DNA from: Acidimicrobiaceae bacterium
GTDB taxonomy: Bacteria; Actinomycetota; Acidimicrobiia; Acidimicrobiales; RAAP-2
Direction of reading: 5' to 3'
DNA: 9,921 nucleotides
Assembly: GCA_003152555.1 (NCBI GenBank)
Contig: PMAL01000019.1
Location: 143 to 10,063, forward strand
Both the position numbers and the translations under genes were made by a program. Below are positions 5,952-9,921 of this stretch, piece after piece; the stretch's first letter is position 1, and each line of letters begins with the position of its first letter. The notes under the pieces were generated by a model. It was given only the letters and a program-made list of their open reading frames with translations, was not told the origin of the DNA and made no database searches.

Positions 5952-7300
5952 GGACTGCAGGGCACCGGGTCGTAGAGAGGCGTCGCCTGGGTCGAACCCG
6001 CGACCGCGAGCGTCGGAATTGTCGTGGTGGTCGTCGACGGTCCCTTTGCCTTACCAGACGACTTCAGCGTTGTCGTTGTCGTGCTCGTGGTTGTGGTCGG
6101 CGTGATGTGGGGCGGCGGCGGCGTCTGCAACGACGAGTTGGGCGGCGGGTTGGTCGGCGTCAGCAACGAGTTGCCGAACAGACTCACCAGCATCTGTTGG
6201 GCGGCTGGTTGGTTCACGTACAGCACGTCGCCGACGGTAGGATTGACGCCGGCAATGGTCGGAATCGTATAGGTGAGCATCGCGTTGGGGTTGATCCCGT
6301 GAAACTTGACGGCCAAGGCCACTAGTTCTCTCAACGAGAATTGGTCGTCCAGGGTAATGCCTTGGGGAATCTTAGAGAGGAAGTTGTTGATCGACAGGGG
6401 GTTGTACAGTCCCCTGACCCGATTGATCATGGCGCGCATGAAGGCGTCCTGGCGCAGAATGCGACCGAAGTCACTGGTGCCGTCAAAATTCCACACACCG
6501 TTTTGGTACCACTCGTAGTGGCGACTGCGGGCAACGGCCAGGGCCTGAAAACGCGTCACCAATTGACAACCGGTCGTCTTGATGTTGAGGCCCGAGTACT
6601 CGTCCTTGGCGGGGTAACGAAAGTCCAGGTAGATCCCGCCGATGGCGTCAATGGAATTGATGAGACCGGCGAAACTGACCACGATGACGTGCTGAATGGG
6701 AATGCCGAAGTTGGCCTCGATGGTCTTGACGAGCAGCGACGGACCGTTGGTGAAGTTGACGTTGATGCGGTTGAATTTGCCGTAGAGCGATTGATTTTCG
6801 AGCAGCGTCACCATCGTGTCTCGCGGGATCGAGAGTACCGAGATCGTGCCGGCCGCCGGGTCAATGTGCATGATCTTGACGACGTCACTTCGCTGGCCCG
6901 GCGTGCTCGACGCACCCGTAGCGATGGCCACTTTGCCAGTAAGACCGGCGCGAGAGTCCGAACCGATCTCCAAGATGTTGAACGGCTTGCCCGAGAGTTG
7001 GGGTAGTTCGCTACTGACGTGGAACTTGGGAATTTGGTCGAAGCGCCAGTTGGCGTATACGTAACCGCCACCGGCGACAACGACGATCAACGCGATCACG
7101 GAAGCCAACGCAATGTACACACGACGGCGAACGCGACTGCGACCAGTTCGAACTGGACGATGGCGGTGACGCTGGACGCCCGTTTGGCGGTCCACGGCGT
7201 CGCCGAGGGCCATCAACCGATGTTCATTGGCCAACGCCTTTTTTGAACCGATTGGCTTGTTCGATCGGCCTTGGGGTGTACCGTCACGTCCGTCAGCCAT
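5948..7300 (-). CDS. LytR-CpsA-Psr (LCP) family cell-wall phosphotransferase
   Basis: LCP enzymes attach lipid-linked glycopolymers to peptidoglycan on the outer face of the membrane. This 450-residue protein has a basic cytoplasmic N-terminus (1-60), one membrane helix (about 61-82), and the LCP domain from about 107, with GSDSRA (113-118), SIPRDT (157-162) and ARSRHYEW (257-264) followed by DFGRILRQDAF (277-287). The conserved Arg and Asp residues of the phosphate-binding site are present. A Pro/Thr tail (381-429) holds two poly-Thr runs and is probably an extracellular linker, followed by YDPVPCSP at the end. ATG 7300 has no Shine-Dalgarno but sits 6 nt after a TAAACT -10, suggesting a leaderless transcript. 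It lies 36 nt after sufC2 on the same strand, so read-through is possible. No functional link to Suf is known. Confidence 0.92.
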   Translation of the reverse strand: MADGRDGTPQGRSNKPIGSKKALANEHRLMALGDAVDRQTGVQRHRHRPVRTGRSRVRRRVYIALASVIALIVVVAGGGYVYANWRFDQIPKFHVSSELPQLSGKPFNILEIGSDSRAGLTGKVAIATGASSTPGQRSDVVKIMHIDPAAGTISVLSIPRDTMVTLLENQSLYGKFNRINVNFTNGPSLLVKTIEANFGIPIQHVIVVSFAGLINSIDAIGGIYLDFRYPAKDEYSGLNIKTTGCQLVTRFQALAVARSRHYEWYQNGVWNFDGTSDFGRILRQDAFMRAMINRVRGLYNPLSINNFLSKIPQGITLDDQFSLRELVALAVKFHGINPNAMLTYTIPTIAGVNPTVGDVLYVNQPAAQQMLVSLFGNSLLTPTNPPPNSSLQTPPPPHITPTTTTSTTTTTLKSSGKAKGPSTTTTTIPTLAVAGSTQATPLYDPVPCSP

Positions 7301-7306
7301 TTGACA

Positions 7307-7312
7307 AGTTTA
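7307..7312 (-). promoter_or_regulatory. Candidate -10 box of the LCP gene
   Basis: TAAACT on the minus strand ends 6 nt before the ATG at 7300, the spacing expected for a leaderless transcript. No ribosome site is seen between them. No good -35 is visible at 16-18 nt, where the sequence runs into the end of sufC2. A small inverted repeat, GTGAA-4-TTCAC, covers 7327-7340. Confidence 0.35.
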
Positions 7313-7336
7313 CCGGTGGGTCTGAAGTGAAGATGT

Positions 7337-8065
7337 TCACGCGTTCGTTACGCGGAACGGCTCGTAGCCATCTTTTTCCAATACTTCGGAAAGCTCGGGG
7401 CCTCCCGTCGCCACAACTCGTCCGCCACTCACGACGTGAATCATCGTGGGAACAAGCTCGAGCAAGAGACGACGGAAGTGCGTGATGGCCATGATGCCGC
7501 AATCCCATTCGGTGGTTGCCCGCCGCAGTCGACGCGCGACCGCACCGAGGGCGTCAACGTCCAGTCCCGAGTCAATTTCGTCGAGTACGGCGAACTTCGG
7601 TCGCAATATTCCGAATTGGACCATCTCGGCGCGCTTGCGCTCGCCGCCCGAAAGATCAACGTTCACGAACCGGTCCAACACGTCGGGCCGTAGTTCGACG
7701 CTGCGCGCTTCGTCGCTCATTCGCTCACGCAGATTCGCTTCGTTCGCACCGGCGGCGACCAGCAAGTCGATCGGTCGCACGCCGGGAATCTCCATTGGTT
7801 GTTGTAGCGCGAGCAACAGACCGTGGCGGGCACGATCAGTGGCCGACAGCTCCAGCAACTCGACGTCATCGATCGTCACTGATCCATCGAGGACCTTGTA
7901 GCCGGGATGACCGGCGAGGGCGTGCGCCAACGTTGACTTGCCCGACCCGTTGGGGCCCATGATGGCGTGCACTTCGCCCGAGGACATCGCCAGATCAAAA
8001 CCGCGCAGCACTTCTTTACCGGCGACTTCAACGCGTAGTCCTTCGATCTTGAGTGTGGACGTCAC
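7337..8065 (-). CDS. sufC: Fe-S assembly ATPase SufC, copy 2 (diverged)
   Basis: This is a second SufC-type ABC ATPase, 242 residues. Walker A is GPNGSGKST (37-45), the Q-loop is LALQQPMEIPGV (Q88), the signature LSGGERKRAE (138-147), the Walker B end AVLDE (catalytic E163), the D-loop SGLDVDAL, and the H-loop His196 (AITHF). All catalytic residues are intact, so it should be an active ATPase. It differs from copy 1 across most of its length. The conserved FQYP is LQQP, and the segment between Q-loop and signature, which contacts SufB/SufD in known complexes, is about 8 residues shorter. The GTG start overlaps the Rieske gene by 4 nt (GTGA). As third gene of the sufD-Rieske-sufC unit, it is the likely partner of this SufD. 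Confidence 0.93.
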   Translation of the reverse strand: MTSTLKIEGLRVEVAGKEVLRGFDLAMSSGEVHAIMGPNGSGKSTLAHALAGHPGYKVLDGSVTIDDVELLELSATDRARHGLLLALQQPMEIPGVRPIDLLVAAGANEANLRERMSDEARSVELRPDVLDRFVNVDLSGGERKRAEMVQFGILRPKFAVLDEIDSGLDVDALGAVARRLRRATTEWDCGIMAITHFRRLLLELVPTMIHVVSGGRVVATGGPELSEVLEKDGYEPFRVTNA

Positions 8066-8376
8066 GGCACGATCACCTCAACTCGGCCATCGCTCTGTCG
8101 CACGTCGTAGTGGGCCACGGGCCGCGTTGCGGGAAAGGACGTGGGCACGCCATCGCCCAGTCGAAACATGGAACCGTGCCGTTCGCACTCGATCTCTCTG
8201 GTGGCCGAATTCACTTCACCCTCGGCGAGACTGAAATCCTCGTGACTGCACCGATCGTCCAATACATAGATGTCGTCTTCAATTCGAACGACCACCAGGA
8301 CGCGGCCCTCAACCTTGACTTGACGGGCCTCGCCACTCACGAAGTCGTCCAGCGTGCCTATATCGACGGCCGTCAT
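8062..8376 (-). CDS. Rieske [2Fe-2S] ferredoxin of the suf operon
   Basis: This small (104-residue) cytosolic Rieske protein carries CSH (C43, H45) and CERHG (C64, H67), the two-Cys two-His ligands of a Rieske [2Fe-2S] cluster. The 18-residue separation and overall size match dioxygenase-type ferredoxins. No oxygenase gene is near. It lies between sufD and sufC with 4-nt overlaps on both sides (ATGA with sufD, GTGA with sufC2). A Rieske gene at this place is known in actinobacterial suf operons, for example in Streptomyces, where its exact role is not settled. Electron supply to, or a client cluster of, the Suf system is an inference. It is often annotated as a non-heme iron oxygenase ferredoxin subunit. 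Confidence 0.92.
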   Translation of the reverse strand: MTAVDIGTLDDFVSGEARQVKVEGRVLVVVRIEDDIYVLDDRCSHEDFSLAEGEVNSATREIECERHGSMFRLGDGVPTSFPATRPVAHYDVRQSDGRVEVIVP

Positions 8377-9614
8377 GGCGTCACGATCCGTACTGACGCC
8401 AGCACCGAGGTGACGTCGGCTTCGACTAGTTCGGCAAGTTCGAGCGGCAGGGCCACCAGCATCTCATTGAAGAAGCCCTGAATCATGAGTCGCTCTGCGT
8501 CGTCGCGACTGACCCCACGAGATTCGATGTACCAACGCTGCAGTTCGTCCAGCGGCCCCACGCTCGACGCGTGCGCGCACATGACGTCGTTCTCTTTAAT
8601 GTCGAGGTTGGGCACGCTGTCCGCGTGCGCCGTGGGTGAGAGCAATAAATTGTGATTGGTCTGGCGCGCGTCGGTGCGTTTGGCCCCTTTTTCAATCTCG
8701 ATGAGTCCCGTATACACCGAGCGCGAATCGTCCGCCACGGCGCCCTTAGAGAGAAGTGTCGAGTGACTACGTCCAGCCACGTGCAGTTGGTGCGTCCGAA
8801 AATCGTGCACCTGGCTACCTGAGCCCAGGAACGTCGTGCGCAGTTCATTTTCTGAGCCGAGCCCCAGCATTTGGGCGTCGTTGCGCGATCGGTTGTAGTG
8901 ACCGCCCATGCCAATGACCGCCTGGCGCAGACGGGCGTCGCGGCCAAGAAAGCCGGTCGTGCGCGCGACGTGCCAGGCGCTCGGTGCCAGCCGCTGGTAC
9001 GTGATGAGTTGCAGTCCGGCATTCTCTCCGATTTGGTATTCACTGAGCGGAACGACCAGGGCATTGGTGCCGCCTTCGAAGTACTCGACCACCGTCGCGT
9101 TGGCACCCCGGCCCAGCTCAATATGCGTTCGCGGGAACGAGGAGGAGCCGTTCGTAACGTTGAGCACCACGATTGGCTTCTCAACAATCGTGCCCGCGGC
9201 GATGCGGATTACCGTCGTGGCTGGCGAAAGGGCCGCGTTGAGCAGGCTGAACGTGTCGTTCTCGTAATGAGTGGAGAGAATGTCGCCGCTGAGGGACGTC
9301 GACGACTCGTCGACGTCGACGGTAACGCCGTCAATCGGGCTCGAATTGTCGACGCAGAATCCGTCCGTGACTCTGACCACCATTCCAGCCCGGCGACAAA
9401 GTTCCTTGGCAAAATTGGAATCCTCGCCTTTGAGTGGGTGGTCAGCGACGGCGAAGCGGTCAAGTTCAAGATCGCCCAAGGGGGCGTAGCGCCACACTTC
9501 GTCACTCACTTGAGGTAGTCCAGCAGCCTCAAAACCCGACCAGGCCACCCGCCGAGAGACCGCATCGGGCCGACTAGCAATAAAGGAGGTGGCTGATTCA
9601 GCGAAGATTTTCAT
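8373..9614 (-). CDS. sufD: Fe-S assembly scaffold protein SufD
   Basis: SufD pairs with SufB and SufC in the scaffold complex that builds Fe-S clusters. This 413-residue protein has the SufB/SufD core, a right-handed beta-helix region (about 130-345), and the conserved C-terminal SRGVSRDDAERLMIQGFF helices (365-382). CAHASSVGPLDE (346-357) places His348 at the position of E. coli SufD His360, and the SVG context is that of SufD, not the SufB form (CEHEATTS). The family call is firm; SufD over SufB rests on this motif and the N-terminus. ATG 9614 has no evident Shine-Dalgarno. A TANNNT box (TACACT, 9632-9637) ends 17 nt upstream, suggesting a leader of about 10 nt. It is first in the sufD-Rieske-sufC2 unit. 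The gene normally before it, sufB, is absent, replaced by a divergent crotonase gene. Confidence 0.92.
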   Translation of the reverse strand: MKIFAESATSFIASRPDAVSRRVAWSGFEAAGLPQVSDEVWRYAPLGDLELDRFAVADHPLKGEDSNFAKELCRRAGMVVRVTDGFCVDNSSPIDGVTVDVDESSTSLSGDILSTHYENDTFSLLNAALSPATTVIRIAAGTIVEKPIVVLNVTNGSSSFPRTHIELGRGANATVVEYFEGGTNALVVPLSEYQIGENAGLQLITYQRLAPSAWHVARTTGFLGRDARLRQAVIGMGGHYNRSRNDAQMLGLGSENELRTTFLGSGSQVHDFRTHQLHVAGRSHSTLLSKGAVADDSRSVYTGLIEIEKGAKRTDARQTNHNLLLSPTAHADSVPNLDIKENDVMCAHASSVGPLDELQRWYIESRGVSRDDAERLMIQGFFNEMLVALPLELAELVEADVTSVLASVRIVTP

Positions 9615-9698
9615 AGATAAGAGGCTTGGCCAGTGTAATGGATGGCCCTAAAACTCGCCGCGAGCCCCGCTCTAGGCTTACGCCGAACGGTAGGAGGA
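9615..9698. promoter_or_regulatory. Divergent promoter region of sufD and the crotonase gene
   Basis: This 84-nt spacer must drive both genes. For sufD (minus), TACACT at 9632-9637 is a candidate -10, overlapped by the inverted repeat GGCCA-N10-TGGCC (9628-9632 and 9643-9647). For the crotonase gene (plus), TAGGCT at 9673-9678 is a candidate -10. Neither has a convincing -35 at normal spacing. Confidence 0.35.
9692..9697 (+). promoter_or_regulatory. Ribosome binding site of the crotonase gene
   Basis: AGGAGG is a perfect Shine-Dalgarno. Two ATG codons stand side by side at 9699 and 9702. Only 9702 has workable spacing (4 nt), so it is preferred. Confidence 0.7.
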
Positions 9699-9701
9699 AT
9701 G

Positions 9702-9921
9702 ATGGAATTCGCGTCTGACGTCATCACGCTCGAGGTCAACGAACATGTCGCCACATTGTGGCTCGACCGCGAGGAGGCGCGCAACGCAATGGGCAGCGCC
9801 CTCTGGCGCGACCTACTGCGAGCGAGCGTGGCGTTAGCGGCCGACGACAACATCCGGGTGCTCGTCATCGCCGCGAAGGGACCCCACTTCAGCGTGGGAC
9901 TCGATCTCAAAGAGGCCAGTC
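9702..9921 (+). CDS. Crotonase-family (enoyl-CoA hydratase/isomerase) protein, 5' part
   Basis: The first 73 codons are present and the gene runs off the window. It has the crotonase N-terminal pattern: a beta-hairpin start (VITLEVNEHVATLWLDR), an RNAM segment at the substrate-entry turn, then a helix and the strand IRVLVIAAKG. HFSVGLDL follows, matching the family's oxyanion-hole segment (FSAGxDL in classical members). The Val-Gly-Leu form is like that of dienoyl-CoA isomerase-type and general enoyl-CoA hydratase family members. The catalytic Glu residues lie beyond the window, so the reaction cannot be assigned. It probably acts in beta-oxidation or a related acyl-CoA pathway, as does the dehydrogenase at 1421-2536. 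Transcribed away from sufD, it probably has its own promoter. Confidence 0.85.
   Translation, partial: MEFASDVITLEVNEHVATLWLDREEARNAMGSALWRDLLRASVALAADDNIRVLVIAAKGPHFSVGLDLKEAS

Noticed and set aside
6019..6110. GT-rich repetitive stretch that might be a tandem repeat element
   Set aside because: It is the antisense of the poly-Thr tail of the LCP protein, with mixed ACN codons and no exact repeat unit.
7327..7340. Inverted repeat GTGAA-GATG-TTCAC as a terminator between sufC2 and the LCP gene
   Set aside because: The stem is only 5 bp, is not GC-rich, and no T-run follows; it overlaps the sufC2 stop codon.
8062..8376. Rieske protein as part of an aromatic ring dioxygenase
   Set aside because: No oxygenase or reductase subunit is nearby, and overlaps with sufD and sufC2 place it in the suf operon.
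9583..9592. Strong plus-strand ribosome-site-like AAAGGAGGTG inside sufD
   Set aside because: The only nearby start codon overlaps it and would give about 20 codons. It is the complement of SufD codons near the N-terminus.

Overview
The window looks like a compact chromosomal segment of a high-GC actinobacterium, possibly of class Acidimicrobiia. Three things point that way: a SufU-type Fe-S scaffold with a Rieske gene inside the suf cluster, as known from actinobacterial suf operons; an LCP (LytR-CpsA-Psr) wall enzyme with a poly-Thr tail; and frequent GTG starts. The class-level assignment is an inference from protein style, not a search result. Coding density is very high. Several neighbouring genes overlap by exactly 4 nt, and two convergent pairs share their stop-codon bases.

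Layout, left to right. (1) 41-671 (+): thiE, thiamine-phosphate synthase, broken into two frames by one extra base near 311. (2) 668-2536 (-): a two-gene unit, an acyl-CoA dehydrogenase followed by an alpha/beta-hydrolase-fold protein. Both lack the expected catalytic residue (Glu in the first, Ser in the second) in hand alignment. (3) 2537-2829: the only sizeable gap. It carries a candidate promoter for the dehydrogenase and, on the minus strand, what looks like a decayed C-terminal end of a TnpB (IS200/IS605) gene followed by a TTCA-loop hairpin. (4) 2830-3447 (+): a metallo-beta-lactamase-fold hydrolase. (5) 3490-5951 (+): sufC1-sufS-sufU. (6) 7300-5948 (-): the LCP protein. (7) 9614-7337 (-): sufD-Rieske ferredoxin-sufC2, upstream of the LCP gene on the same strand. 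(8) 9702-end (+): the 5' part of a crotonase-family gene, divergent from sufD.

The main theme is Fe-S cluster assembly. SufS takes sulfur from cysteine, SufU accepts it, and the SufC ATPase works with the SufB/SufD scaffold. In actinobacteria such as Streptomyces the usual order is one operon, sufB-sufD-Rieske-sufC-sufS-sufU. Here that operon appears cut at sufC into two facing halves with the LCP gene between them. Each half has its own, clearly diverged, sufC, and no sufB is visible. This split arrangement with two SufC ATPases is the most noteworthy feature. I see no phage, CRISPR array, rRNA or tRNA gene, and no convincing intrinsic terminator.
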